The translations under genes and the position numbers were made by a program. The notes beneath the pieces were generated by a model. That model saw only the letters and a program-made list of their open reading frames with translations. It did not search any database and was not told the origin of the DNA. From contig CBDAPV010000001.1 of the NCBI GenBank assembly GCA_965198715.1, forward strand, positions 868,001 through 932,000: DNA of 64,000 bases, in the 5' to 3' direction. Source of the DNA: RH-AL1 sp965198715 (lineage in GTDB: Bacteria > Pseudomonadota > Alphaproteobacteria > Rhizobiales > Beijerinckiaceae). Positions 54,101-62,664 of the stretch are shown here, in pieces. The stretch's first letter is position 1. Every line of letters starts with the position of its first letter.

Positions 54101-54338
54101 CGATCATCTCCCGCGTCGCGTCAGGATTTAGGGTCGCGAGGGCACTGCGTAACTCGGGTTCAAGCACCGCCTGCTTGTAGCTGGTGCGCGCACCCATCGG
54201 ACCGTCAGGCGCAAGATAGTCGCCCGCGACTGTGCGCCAGCCGATCAGTTCGAACCAGGATAAAGCCGCGAGTTCAACGGCCTCTTCCCGGAAGCCGGAG
54301 GCGCTAGTAGACGACGAGACAGGATAAAAATCAGTCAT
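51192..54338 (-). CDS. hsdR: Type I restriction enzyme subunit R
   Basis: 1048 residues: N-terminal nuclease core with VVVFVNGLPLALMELKSPTN (D..ExK type), translocase motifs WHTQGSGKSLTMLFF (I), VIADEAHRTQYGF (II, DEAH), GFTGTPIDARD (III) and MIVAISRRVAVDLYDRIAAL further on, then a helical C-terminal domain. Complete. Last gene of an hsdM-hsdS-three accessory-hsdR run. Cleaves unmethylated DNA after ATP-driven translocation. Confidence 0.95.
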   Translation of the reverse strand: MTDFYPVSSSTSASGFREEAVELAALSWFELIGWRTVAGDYLAPDGPMGARTSYKQAVLEPELRSALATLNPDATREMIDAAVRTVLAASSQDLVENNRVFHPLLASGVPVEVNQGGETRTVGLRLLDRADPSANRLLVANQFIVQGERDTVRADVVVFVNGLPLALMELKSPTNAQATLERAHTQLQNYRAKAPELLRFNQVLIISDGLEARIGSLTAGLDRFAPWRTIDGTNLDDTGRSELEVMIRGVFAPERFLDLIVDYIAFEVVDGVVKSKKLAGYHQFHAVRKALASTVEAAAEGGQRRGGVVWHTQGSGKSLTMLFFVRQLQLAKALKNPTVVLVTDRSDLDDQLSGTFNAHASALRKTPDQADSAADMRRLLTVDIGGLVFTSIQKFRGDEGEHPLLTRRSNVVVIADEAHRTQYGFKKRFVVGAGGVREQVGFAEYLRQALPNATFVGFTGTPIDARDRSTVGVFGDLIDTYDMTQAVADKATVPIHYTARLAKVRLNLSDEERAELDALAEELIEGDEAAVERGKSNLTRFEEVVGSPDRVGQVAADIVEHIERRREAMAGGKGMIVAISRRVAVDLYDRIAALRPGWVSADSRDDASGMLKVVISGGGSDEPAALQPHLRSGKARETLAERFKKPDSGFDLVIVQSMWLTGFDAPSLHTLYIDKPMRGHGLMQAIARVNRVWGDKPGGLVVDYLGIGAEMRAALAQYTARDQDQVRLDPDEVVRQTLMRLESAQTYLEGAPWRDFFPGSPAARLTLLKQCLERVLASGRRDEFIKTAAELETAYALSAGDERVTARRDEIALIAAIRANLVKYTAGAGRGRASIERDIRQLLSRAVMADGILDVFKSAGLDQPDLSILSDEFLAEVGRTKEKNLAVEMLRRLLADEIKARSRSNLVEASKLSERLDETLRRYHNRAVDSVQVIEELIALAKDISLANARSTELGLSPEELAFYDALAENGSAKALMAHEALRKLAQLLTRTIRGSMSIDWTRKESVRAKMRIEVRKLLARYGYPPDLQKIAVDLVIQQAETLAAEWG

Positions 54339-54350
54339 GCGTCGGCCGCC

Positions 54351-55112
54351 TCACGCCACGAGCCGTTCACGGAACCGATCCCGCTGGCTCCAGGCAACCG
54401 GGGTAATTCCGTAGTTCGTCAGCGCGTCCGTCACGTTCCCGCCGATCACCTTGTCGTTGTCGTTCAAGAACGCATAGGGGCGAGCCTCGGCTGGACGACT
54501 GTCCCGCGTATCGTGCCAAGCCGTGATGAGGTTGAGCGCCGTCGTCCGGTTAGGGTTGTTGATCGCACGGATGATGCGCTCAGAGGCTGCCTTAGACTTC
54601 GGGATCACGAAGTCGAACATATGGTCGAAGCCGCTTTTGCCCGAGAACTTCACGCGCGGCGTAAAGCGGACGTCCTCGCTGTCCAACCACGCGGCCACGT
54701 CATCGAAGAACAGCGCCTCCACGGTCGAAGAGGCGAGATAGAACATGTCATGGACGGACAGGATCGCCTGAATGAGGTTGTGCTTGCGAACGGCGAAGTT
54801 GTCAGGCGTCGCGTGTACCTGAAGGTCATTGCCTTTCTGCTCCACACCAAACCCGTTCAGGATCGATCGAAGGATCGTCTGTCGCTTCAGGCTGTCCAGC
54901 AGACAGCCTGACTGTTCCAGGTCAAGCAAGGTCTCACCATCGTCTGTGAGCATGAAGCCTTGGTCGACCTTCCGTGCGTAGAGTTGAAGGTAGTCGTTAT
55001 GCCGATCAAGGTAGGGGGTAGTGATCTCCGTCCAGTCATTCAGTTGCCGAAGGACGGTCTTGTCCCGCAGCCACCGCCAGTAGCCTTCAACGAGGGTGTC
55101 GATCTCGCTCAC
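54351..55112 (-). CDS. DUF1828/DUF1829-like protein in the restriction operon
   Basis: 253 residues from GTG 55112, which overlaps the upstream stop as GTGA. ITTPYLDRHNDYLQLYARKV, then FMLTDDGETLLDLEQSGCLL is the DUF1828 pattern; the second half (FTPRVKFSGKSGFDHMFDFV, IRAINNPNRTTALNLITAWH) fits DUF1829. Such proteins occur in defence and mobile contexts. Function unknown; the position argues for an accessory to the restriction system. Confidence 0.78.
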   Translation of the reverse strand: MSEIDTLVEGYWRWLRDKTVLRQLNDWTEITTPYLDRHNDYLQLYARKVDQGFMLTDDGETLLDLEQSGCLLDSLKRQTILRSILNGFGVEQKGNDLQVHATPDNFAVRKHNLIQAILSVHDMFYLASSTVEALFFDDVAAWLDSEDVRFTPRVKFSGKSGFDHMFDFVIPKSKAASERIIRAINNPNRTTALNLITAWHDTRDSRPAEARPYAFLNDNDKVIGGNVTDALTNYGITPVAWSQRDRFRERLVA

Positions 55113-55555
55113 GTGAACAGCCCCCGATCGAAGTCGGGCGGTTGCGTGATGTTGCAGAACCGCATGAAGTCCATCAGCACCTGCCAATGGTCAGACGGCG
55201 CGCTGAAGACCTCGGGATCGATGGGAGACGCCCAACGATCGCCGAACCCCTCCCGATAGAGATGGACGTGCGGGCACGCGATTTCTTCGTCGTCTGGGTT
55301 GCGATGCGGCGCACCGCCGAAGTCGATGCGGGCGAGAACGACCGTCGTCCGGGCTCGGCTCTGGACCTTGCCTTTAGCGAGGTTGATGCGGCTCCGGCTG
55401 ATGTCGAGGTGAAACGACTCGGAACCGTCGGCGGAGGTGAGGGGAACCGTCAGGCCGCCGCCGACATCCGGGAGCCGCAGACGCTCAGTGCTGGTACGGT
55501 GCTTCTTCACGGAGAGCAGTGCATCGGCTTCGGCCTGGGTCAGGATCACGCTCAC
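55109..55555 (-). CDS. DUF6978-like protein in the restriction operon
   Basis: 148 residues: LTQAEADALLSVKKH, then ESFHLDISRSRINLAKGKVQ, ARTTVVLARIDFGGAPHRNP and HVHLYREGFGDRWASPI, which resembles the DUF6978 family. Overlaps both neighbours. It regularly pairs with DUF1828-type genes, so the two are probably functional partners. Confidence 0.65.
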   Translation of the reverse strand: MSVILTQAEADALLSVKKHRTSTERLRLPDVGGGLTVPLTSADGSESFHLDISRSRINLAKGKVQSRARTTVVLARIDFGGAPHRNPDDEEIACPHVHLYREGFGDRWASPIDPEVFSAPSDHWQVLMDFMRFCNITQPPDFDRGLFT

Positions 55556-56247
55556 GCGGCTGCCTCTTCATTGGAAGCATCGTCGCTAGCCTGCTCCGAC
55601 TCCCATTCGAGGCGCGCAGCTTCATACTGGGTGGCGTCCAGCAGATAGAGCACTCGGCTGGGCTGAAAACTCGATCCCGCGATCTCGATGTCGCCATAGT
55701 CGTCATCCAGCGATGTGTTGAACGCTTCGAAGTGCTCATAGCGGCTGATTTCAGGTTCAGCAGACTCGGCTGTGGCTCTGGTCCAGGCTACGTCAAATAA
55801 GAAACTGATCAGTGTGTCACAAAGGCCGCCAAGCATGTGCGCGTGCTGGCGCTGAAGTGTACTCCAGTCGAGCGAGCCGCCATGACGCAGGCCTGGTATG
55901 TTGCTAAGTTCGGCCAGCGCGCCAATCGTGCCGTTAATGCTCCCGACCAGCTTCTTGATGGCTTTGTCGACACGCTCAGCATCGGAGTGGTCCTTGAGCG
56001 TGAAGTCGAGCGATTCGAAGACACGACGGTTCCGCGTTGAGAACTCGTCGCCATCGGTGAAGGCGAGTCCGAGCTGAGGCGCTATGGTCAACTGAGTGGC
56101 CTCGAACAACGCCCTGGCCCGTTCGAGGCAGCGGTCCGGCTCGCGGGTGATCGTGGCTTCCAACGCTTCAACATGCACCCGCAGGCGCGCCGCCCGGTCC
56201 GGGTGGCTCTCCATCAGAGTGTGGAGCATGTGAAGGCGGTAGGACAT
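55552..56247 (-). CDS. Abi-C-like (abortive infection C-terminal) protein
   Basis: 231 residues. A helical N-terminal part is followed by PGLRHGGSLDWSTLQRQHAHMLG and LCDTLISFLFDV, the R...G..H-type core of Abi-C-domain proteins, then a C-terminal extension (EISRYEHFEAFNTSLDDDY). It lies 2 bases after hsdS. The family is linked to abortive infection, so this may be a second defence layer in the operon. Assignment rests on the core motif only. Confidence 0.7.
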   Translation of the reverse strand: MSYRLHMLHTLMESHPDRAARLRVHVEALEATITREPDRCLERARALFEATQLTIAPQLGLAFTDGDEFSTRNRRVFESLDFTLKDHSDAERVDKAIKKLVGSINGTIGALAELSNIPGLRHGGSLDWSTLQRQHAHMLGGLCDTLISFLFDVAWTRATAESAEPEISRYEHFEAFNTSLDDDYGDIEIAGSSFQPSRVLYLLDATQYEAARLEWESEQASDDASNEEAAA

Positions 56248-56249
56248 CG

Positions 56250-57473
56250 TCAGGCCGCCGCGATCCGGTTCTCGGCGTCAGCGATACGCAACTCGCCGGA
56301 GATCAATTTGGGGAGGAGAATGTCGCGGAGAGCAGCGAGGGTGTCGCTCTGGTTTCGAGCCGCTTCCGCGCGGGACAGCATCGGCGAGGCAATCTCGTCG
56401 AACGCGGCGAGAACCGACGCGGTCGGAACGATCCACGTTGACTCAAGGAGCGCCCCGGGTTGTACGCGTTGGTGACTCTTCGATGTACCAGTTACCATCC
56501 CGGCCGCCTTGTCTCGAAACGCGTTCGACGCGAGCAGCGAGGCTACGAACGACAGCGGGGCTCGATTCGGTCGTGGTCTAATTGCGAGAAACTCGGTTGA
56601 GGCGAGCATCGTCTCTCCCGTGCCGGCCAGCACAGGCCAGACGCGCGGGGTCTCTGGGTTGAGTTTCGAGAAGAGCACCAAGGGCGGCTTGATGCTTACC
56701 TTAAGGCTCTTGATGTCGCTTGCCGGTTCACGGACAGGGCGTTGTCCGGCATCGAACGCCGGCAGGCTGAAATGGTCGACCAGTGTTTTTCCCAGAACCA
56801 TTGGGTCCTGGGTGGCACGCTCTATGGACACGAGGTTTCCGAGTGATACTCTGAACCATTCTGCAGGCACCCCGTCCGCTTCTAGACTGTCCGGGAAAAG
56901 AGCCGCGAGGTCTTCAAAGAGGCCGGGTTGCCCGCCCTGACCTCTTGCATTGACAGGGTCGAAGTCGACGAACCAGCTCTGGAACAGCGCCCGCGCCATT
57001 GCCTCCAGCGTCTCCGCCATGCGCCGGTTCAGCTCGATCTTGTCGTCCAGGGAGCCTAGGAGACGCGCGATTGCAACCTGCTCCGCAGGCGGCGGAACGC
57101 ATACCTCGACAGGATGGATGAAGTTCCTGTTTAAGGAGGGTTGTGCGCTCCCCGAGTTGAATTTGCCGAAATCAAAGGTGTGGAGGAAGTAGTAAGAGAA
57201 TTTAGGGTCGTTGCCGTGGAAGTCGATCACGTACAACGCGGTGTTTAGAGGCCAAAAGTCGATGGGTGAGTAGCTCACCACCCCAAAAGATGCGCCGCTC
57301 CGACCCACTGTGACACCGGGTCCGCGCGATCGAGCTTCATTGTGCCATCCCGTGATCCCGAATGATCCGATTACCGGAACTTCACCAGCAACTCTGCGCT
57401 CGTCGGGAAGATCGTGGCCCCTTTGCAGGGTAACGAAATCACCTAGCTTCTTGATTGGCCAATTACCAGGCAT
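56250..57473 (-). CDS. hsdS: Type I restriction enzyme specificity subunit
   Basis: 407 residues from ATG 57473, overlapping hsdM by 11 bases. Two target-recognition domains, each followed by a conserved helix (PPPAEQVAIARLLGSLDDKI with IELNRRMAETLEAMARAL, then the C-terminal ARNQSDTLAALRDILLPKLI). Recognition sequence cannot be read from sequence. Complete. Confidence 0.93.
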   Translation of the reverse strand: MPGNWPIKKLGDFVTLQRGHDLPDERRVAGEVPVIGSFGITGWHNEARSRGPGVTVGRSGASFGVVSYSPIDFWPLNTALYVIDFHGNDPKFSYYFLHTFDFGKFNSGSAQPSLNRNFIHPVEVCVPPPAEQVAIARLLGSLDDKIELNRRMAETLEAMARALFQSWFVDFDPVNARGQGGQPGLFEDLAALFPDSLEADGVPAEWFRVSLGNLVSIERATQDPMVLGKTLVDHFSLPAFDAGQRPVREPASDIKSLKVSIKPPLVLFSKLNPETPRVWPVLAGTGETMLASTEFLAIRPRPNRAPLSFVASLLASNAFRDKAAGMVTGTSKSHQRVQPGALLESTWIVPTASVLAAFDEIASPMLSRAEAARNQSDTLAALRDILLPKLISGELRIADAENRIAAA

Positions 57474-59037
57474 GCCCGATCCCAGCCAGCGCCTTGCGGA
57501 TACGCTCATCGAGCCGCGTGCCTTCGGCCACCTGCTCTCGCAGTGTGGTAGACAGCCGCATCATACGCTCTTCAAACGGCTCTTCATCGTCAGCAACCTC
57601 TGCGGTTCCAGCATAGCGGCCCGGGGTGAGCACGTAGCCATTCACCGCGATCTCCGCTGTTGTCGCCGCCTTGCTGAAGCCAGCCTCGTCGGCGTAGCGG
57701 CCGTCCTTCTCGCGCCACGCATGATAGGTGTCCGCTATCTTGGCGACATCGACCTCTGTCAGCACCTTCAGCGTTCGGCTCTGCATCATGCCGAGGCCGC
57801 GCCCATTGATGAAGAGCGTCTGCTTACGACGATCGCGCAGCTTCAAGTCACGCACCAGCCCATTGGACTTGTCGCGCGCCAGGAACCACAGGCAGACGGG
57901 AATCTGCGTCGTGGCGAAGAGCTGACCAGGCAGGCTGACGATACAGTCCACGAGGTCGGCCTCGATGATGGCCTTCCTGATCTCGCCTTCGCCCGACTGC
58001 TGGCTGGAAAGCGAGCCGTTGGCCAGCACGAAGCCGGCGACCCCATGTGGCGCGAGGTGATGAATGAAGTGCTGGACCCAAGCGAAATTGGCGTTGCCGG
58101 CCGGGGGCACGCCATAGGTCCAGCGGTCGCCGGTGCGGAGCTTCTCACCGCCCCAGTCGCTGTCGTTGAACGGCGGGTTGGCCAGGACGAAGTCGGCCTT
58201 GAGACCCGGATGGAGGTCTTCGTGGAAGCTGTCGGCCCACTTGGAGCCGAGGTTCGCCTCGATGCCTCGGATAGCAAGGTTCATCTTGGCGAGCCGCCAC
58301 GTTGTGGGGTTCGACTCCTGGCCGAAGATCGAAACGTCGTTGTGCTTGCCGTTATGCGCGTCGACGAACTGCTCCGACTGAACAAACATCCCGCCTGACC
58401 CGCAACAGGGATCGTACACCCGCCCCTTGAAGGGCTGCACCATCGCGACCAGCAGGCGGACGACGCAGCCGGCCGTGTAGAACTGGCCGCCGCGCTTTCC
58501 CTCGGCGATGGCGAACTGGCCGAGGAAGTACTCGTACACCCGCCCCAGCACGTCCTGACCGCCGTGCTCGTCTTGGAAGGCCAGATTGGTGAAGAGCCCG
58601 ATGACCTCGCCGAGCTTCGTCTGGTCCAGCTCTAACCGGGCGTAGTTCTTGGTCAGCACGCTCTTGAGGCTCGCGTTTTCCGCCTCAAGGTCGAGCATGG
58701 CCCGGTCGATCAGCGCACCGATGGTAGGCTCGGTGCTGGTGGCGTTTGCCTTCAGGAAGTCCCACCGCGCATTCGCCGGCACCCAGAAGACGCTCTCGGC
58801 CATGTAGGCGTCGCGATCCTCGGCCAACTCCTCGGCCAGAGCGGCCGGCACGTCGGGCTCGGCCAGGATGTCAGCACGTCGCTCCTCGAACCGATCCGAG
58901 ATATATTTGAGGAAGATTAGGCCGAGCGCGACATGCTTGTACTCGGACGCATCCATGTTGCCACGCAGCTTATCAGCCGCCGCCCAGAGCGTCGTTTCGA
59001 AGCCGGAGCTCGCCTTCGCGGGTTGCGCCGTCGCCAT
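57463..59037 (-). CDS. hsdM: Type I restriction enzyme methyltransferase subunit
   Basis: 524 residues from ATG 59037 (AGGAACGAAG upstream; a GTG at 59067 is possible). N-terminal HsdM helix domain (ETTLWAAADKLRGNMDASEY), SAM motif VYDPCCGSGGMFVQS and catalytic NPPFNDSDW, the gamma-class N6-adenine pattern. First gene of the restriction operon. Confidence 0.95.
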   Translation of the reverse strand: MATAQPAKASSGFETTLWAAADKLRGNMDASEYKHVALGLIFLKYISDRFEERRADILAEPDVPAALAEELAEDRDAYMAESVFWVPANARWDFLKANATSTEPTIGALIDRAMLDLEAENASLKSVLTKNYARLELDQTKLGEVIGLFTNLAFQDEHGGQDVLGRVYEYFLGQFAIAEGKRGGQFYTAGCVVRLLVAMVQPFKGRVYDPCCGSGGMFVQSEQFVDAHNGKHNDVSIFGQESNPTTWRLAKMNLAIRGIEANLGSKWADSFHEDLHPGLKADFVLANPPFNDSDWGGEKLRTGDRWTYGVPPAGNANFAWVQHFIHHLAPHGVAGFVLANGSLSSQQSGEGEIRKAIIEADLVDCIVSLPGQLFATTQIPVCLWFLARDKSNGLVRDLKLRDRRKQTLFINGRGLGMMQSRTLKVLTEVDVAKIADTYHAWREKDGRYADEAGFSKAATTAEIAVNGYVLTPGRYAGTAEVADDEEPFEERMMRLSTTLREQVAEGTRLDERIRKALAGIGHAW

Positions 59038-59224
59038 CTTCGTTCCTGACTTCCGTCCTCTTGGCACGTTTGCTTCTCCGACTACCGCTCGCCAGACGAT
59101 ATGCGAGGACGCTAATAAGAGGGACCTTTGCCAAAGTGGAGGATCCGAATTGCAAGCCGCGTCGCGTTAGCGCCACAACAATCGTCGCCGATCTGCGCTT
59201 CATCACGGGGCGTTGTTCAGCCCA

Positions 59225-59629
59225 TCAGACCTTTCTTTGTGCGCTCGACGCTAACGAACGCCGCTGCTTGACCCAGCAAACCGAAAACGGCTTGAGCAAT
59301 ATATTCGCCTCGATGTCGTCCCCTTGCCATCCCTCGACGATCGCCTCGACGATATCCGGCGCGAGCAAGGTGATCCTCAAGACCCGACTGACGTAGGACG
59401 GGTTGATCTTCTCGGCTGCTGCGAGCTCTGCGGCGGATCCATAGCGGCCGCTCTCCAGCAGCCTGTTCCATCTGTGGGCGCGCGCGAGCGCCTTGACGAG
59501 CGTGCTGTCGATCCGTGGCCGGGGTGGCGCCAGGGTGCTGCCGTCGGCGGCGATGGCGAGCTTGCGGCCGCCCCGCTTGCGGATGGTGAACGGCACTCGC
59601 ACGGTGAGGGGCTGCGCTGCCTCGTTCAT
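59225..59629 (-). CDS. ParB/KorB-like helix-turn-helix protein of the recombinase cassette (copy 2)
   Basis: 134 residues. Identical plan to 2376-2759 (FTIRKRGGRKLAIAADGSTL, AAELAAAEKINPSYVSRVLR), with a different C-terminal end after WVKQRR. ATG overlaps the recombinase stop. Same inferred role in recombination or regulation as copy 1. Confidence 0.8.
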   Translation of the reverse strand: MNEAAQPLTVRVPFTIRKRGGRKLAIAADGSTLAPPRPRIDSTLVKALARAHRWNRLLESGRYGSAAELAAAEKINPSYVSRVLRITLLAPDIVEAIVEGWQGDDIEANILLKPFSVCWVKQRRSLASSAQRKV

Positions 59630-60966
59630 GCGGCTTTCCGGGGCTGGGCCGCGCTCCCGGAGAGATCCCGCGCCAAGTGCGCGAGCCCGTCGACCCGCAG
59701 GCGGAGGTCGAACCCGTGCTCGCCGACGTCTATGCGCTCGACCAGCAGCTGGACGATGCGGGCCTGTTCAGCCGGGAACAGCTCGTCCCAAAGCGGATCG
59801 AGGTTTTGCAAGGCGCGTCGCACCTGCTCTTCGCTGAGATCCTCGACCTTCGGCCTGGACGCCCGCCAGGTGCCAACCACGATCTCCGGTGCGCGCAGCA
59901 GGCCGCGCACCTGGTCGATGACCGCCGCTTCGATCTCCGCCGCCGGCAGCCGCCCAACTGGGCAGGCATCCCGTCCCTGCTTCAGCACGGCCTGGCTGAC
60001 GTAGTAGCGGTAGAGCCGGCCACCCTTGCGGGTGTGGGTCGGCGACATGGCGCAGCCCGTCGGGCCGAAGATCAGGCCCTTCAGCAACGCCGGCGTCGAG
60101 GTCCGCGTGTCGGCGGCGCGCTTGCGCGGGCTCTCCTGCAGGACGGCGTGCACCTTGTCCCAGAGCGCCCGCATGACGATCGCCTGATGCTCGCCAGGGT
60201 ATGCCGTGCCTTTGTGAACCGCCTCTCCAACATAGACCCGGTTGGTGAGCAGCTTGTAGAGGAAGCCCTTGTCGATCGGCTTGCCGCGTGGGGTAAGGAC
60301 GCCTTCCCTGGCGAGGGTACCGGCAAGCGTTGTGGCCGAGCCGACCTTGGCGAAGCGCTCGAAGATCATGCGGATCGCCGCCGCCTGCTCCTCGTGGATC
60401 ACCAGCTTGCGGTCGTGCACGACGTAGCCGAAGGGCACGGTGCCGCCCATCCACATACCCTTGCGGCGCGAGGCGGCGAACTTGTCCCGGATCCGTTCGC
60501 CGATGACCTCGCGCTCGAACTGCGCGAAGGAGAGCAACACGTTGAGTGTGAGCCGTCCCATGGAGGTCGTGGTGTTGAAGGCCTGGGTCACCGACACGAA
60601 GGTTACCTGATGCCGGTCGAACACCTCGACGAGCCTGGCGAAGTCCATCAGGGCGCGGCTGAGGCGATCGATCTTGTAGACCACGATGACGTCGACCTTG
60701 CTGGCCTCGATGTCGGCTAGCAGGCGCCGCAGCGCAGGGCGCTCCAGCGTGCCGCCGGAGACGCCGCCGTCATCGTAGCGGTCCGGTACCAGAAGCCAGC
60801 CTTCCGCGCGCTGGCTCAGGACGTAGGCCTCGCAGGCCTCGCGCTGGGCATCGAGGCTGTTGAAGGCCTGCTCCAAGCCTTCCTCGCTGCTCTTGCGGGT
60901 GTAGACGGCGCAGCGCAGCTTGCGGGCCGCTGGCGGCGCTAGGGGAGCGTCTTGCCGGACCTTCAT
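59626..60966 (-). CDS. Large serine recombinase, copy 2
   Basis: 446 residues from ATG 60966 (overlaps the DUF2924 stop as ATGA). Catalytic YTRKSSEEGLEQAF, YDDGGVSGGTLERP, KIDRLSRALMDFA and GTVPFGYVV are all present, so it should be active. By eye it is about 90% identical in protein to copy 1, with differences such as QAFNS for QNFNS and DRKLVIHEEQA for DRKLVIQEQQA. Confidence 0.93.
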   Translation of the reverse strand: MKVRQDAPLAPPAARKLRCAVYTRKSSEEGLEQAFNSLDAQREACEAYVLSQRAEGWLLVPDRYDDGGVSGGTLERPALRRLLADIEASKVDVIVVYKIDRLSRALMDFARLVEVFDRHQVTFVSVTQAFNTTTSMGRLTLNVLLSFAQFEREVIGERIRDKFAASRRKGMWMGGTVPFGYVVHDRKLVIHEEQAAAIRMIFERFAKVGSATTLAGTLAREGVLTPRGKPIDKGFLYKLLTNRVYVGEAVHKGTAYPGEHQAIVMRALWDKVHAVLQESPRKRAADTRTSTPALLKGLIFGPTGCAMSPTHTRKGGRLYRYYVSQAVLKQGRDACPVGRLPAAEIEAAVIDQVRGLLRAPEIVVGTWRASRPKVEDLSEEQVRRALQNLDPLWDELFPAEQARIVQLLVERIDVGEHGFDLRLRVDGLAHLARDLSGSAAQPRKAA

Positions 60967-61412
60967 GCGGCAGCTCGCTGCTGGTTCTTGAGGCCGAAGA
61001 AAATCCAGCCATTCCAGCGCGTGCCGGTGATGGCGCGAGCCACCGCGGAGAGCGACTGATACGGCCGCCCTTGCCACTCGAATCCGTCAGCTGTGACCGT
61101 CACCGTCTGCACGGTGCCCTGCCACTCGCGCACCAACCGCGTGCCGGCGATCGGCTTGGCATCCATGCGCGGCTTGCGCTTGCCCAAGCGCTTGCCGTCG
61201 ATCTGTTCGCTCAGCGCCTCGAGCTTCCTGGCAATGCCTGGTTTCAACCCGCCGTAGGTCAGCTCCTGAATGCGATAAGCAAGCCGGCTCTCCAGGAAGC
61301 GCCTGTTGTAGGGCGGCGGCTCGCTGCCATTCAGCTTGCGCCATTGCGTCTTCAGATCCGCCGTCGACGTCGTCTTCAGCGCCGCCAGCTGTGCCAACAC
61401 CATCGTGCTCAT
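60963..61412 (-). CDS. DUF2924 family protein of the recombinase cassette (copy 2)
   Basis: 149 residues, same family signature as copy 1 (YNRRFLESRLAYRIQELTYG; GRPYQSLSAVARAITGTRW). Most differences lie in the middle (ARKLEALSEQIDGKRLGK). Coupled to the recombinase. Confidence 0.88.
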   Translation of the reverse strand: MSTMVLAQLAALKTTSTADLKTQWRKLNGSEPPPYNRRFLESRLAYRIQELTYGGLKPGIARKLEALSEQIDGKRLGKRKPRMDAKPIAGTRLVREWQGTVQTVTVTADGFEWQGRPYQSLSAVARAITGTRWNGWIFFGLKNQQRAAA

Positions 61413-61795
61413 GCCCCTGCCTCACCCGTGTACCTCGGTTCGGCACCACCGCTCTGCTGCAGGAACAAGTCGAGGCAACTGTCTCCCCGCGTTGGAGATA
61501 AAGCCCTTGACTGGCGGTTGTGGAGGCGAACTAGGCCGACTGCAAGAATCTCGCACAGGGCGGAGAGGCGTTCGTCGGGAGGCAAACAACGCGTACTTGC
61601 AACCATTCGAAGTTGATGCCTTCGCCCGAGCCGAAAAGACAGCGGAATCTGAGGCTTGAGCCTGCGCTTCGGGAAAGAAAGCAGGCGAGTGAATCGTAGC
61701 GAATTCGGCAATTTGTCAGAGAGGCACGAGACGGCGGCGGGGCCGACCAAAGAGCGAGTCGAAAGGACTCGACACCTGCGCAGAACTTAGAACAT
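61413..61795. repeat. Leader of cassette 2, repeated from cassette 1
   Basis: No gene. About 61413-61690 repeats 4543-4780, extending the cassette duplication beyond its coding region. The remainder up to the peptidase gene is unique. Confidence 0.7.
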
Positions 61796-62650
61796 ATGAC
61801 GAACATCAAAGTGGACGAGAAACAGGTTCAGGAGACGGTCGCCATGAGTTCAGGCGCCTTTGTACACGAGCAGCAGCGCGCTCCGGCCGATGAGCCGAGA
61901 TCGCCTATGCTCGTCTTGTCCTACCCGCACCTGCGCCCATCTCTGGAGCCGAAGCGGCTGCGACGCGAGGAGATCTGGGCGGTCGCTGAGGAGGCTCGAC
62001 GCCAGCTCTGTCGCGGGCCCAGGTCGAAGGTCGACCTCATCGAGATTGCCAAGCGTGCGTCTCGCCTGCAGGTCAACGGCTTGGCATTCGAGGCGCGTTG
62101 GGATCTCGACCAGGCCGTCACCGACGATGCCGGTCAACCCGCGTTCGGCGCGCTCGAGCACGACCCCGCCTTTCCGCTTCGGGCTACGATCGCGCTGAAC
62201 GGCACCTTCATAGGCGATCGAAACGATCTCGCTCGCAGCACAGCCGCGCACGAGCTCGGCCACGCCATCTTCGAGACACCCGCCTGGATCCAGCGCGCGC
62301 AGACGTCGGCAGACGCGCCGGCACGTCGCTATCGCTTGTCCGAGACGGCGGAGCATACGGCAGGTGCGGCTGTCGACTGGGTCGAGTGGCGCGCCAACGA
62401 GTTCATGGGCGGGTTCTTGGCACCACGTGGCTTGCTGCATCGACACATGCACAAGCGCGCCGCTGCGCTGGAAATACCCTTGATCGAAGGCCGCGACAGC
62501 CGAGGGCTGCCTGTGGTCTGCCCGCATGCCCCACCGCCGCTGGTCGACGAGCTGATCGGCGAGCTTGCCGACATGTTCGGACTTTCGGAATCCTTCATGC
62601 GGGTGCGCCTGCGCAGATACGACCTCGTACCCGAGCAGCTGCTCGGCTGA
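61796..62650 (+). CDS. ImmA/IrrE-type metallopeptidase
   Basis: 284 residues: zinc site AAHELGHAIF (HExxH) near residue 151-155 and a downstream Glu in VEWRANEFMGGFLAP. This DUF955 group cleaves repressors of mobile elements in known cases. The first 17 codons before MSSGAF may not be translated. Here it would be a candidate inducer of the second element; no repressor target is seen nearby. Confidence 0.87.
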   Translation: MTNIKVDEKQVQETVAMSSGAFVHEQQRAPADEPRSPMLVLSYPHLRPSLEPKRLRREEIWAVAEEARRQLCRGPRSKVDLIEIAKRASRLQVNGLAFEARWDLDQAVTDDAGQPAFGALEHDPAFPLRATIALNGTFIGDRNDLARSTAAHELGHAIFETPAWIQRAQTSADAPARRYRLSETAEHTAGAAVDWVEWRANEFMGGFLAPRGLLHRHMHKRAAALEIPLIEGRDSRGLPVVCPHAPPPLVDELIGELADMFGLSESFMRVRLRRYDLVPEQLLG

Positions 62651-62664
62651 CAGGAGGATTGCCG

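Noticed and set aside
51192..59037. BREX or DISARM system
   Set aside because: The genes are standard HsdM, HsdS and HsdR; no PglZ, BrxC, DrmA or DrmB-type protein is present.
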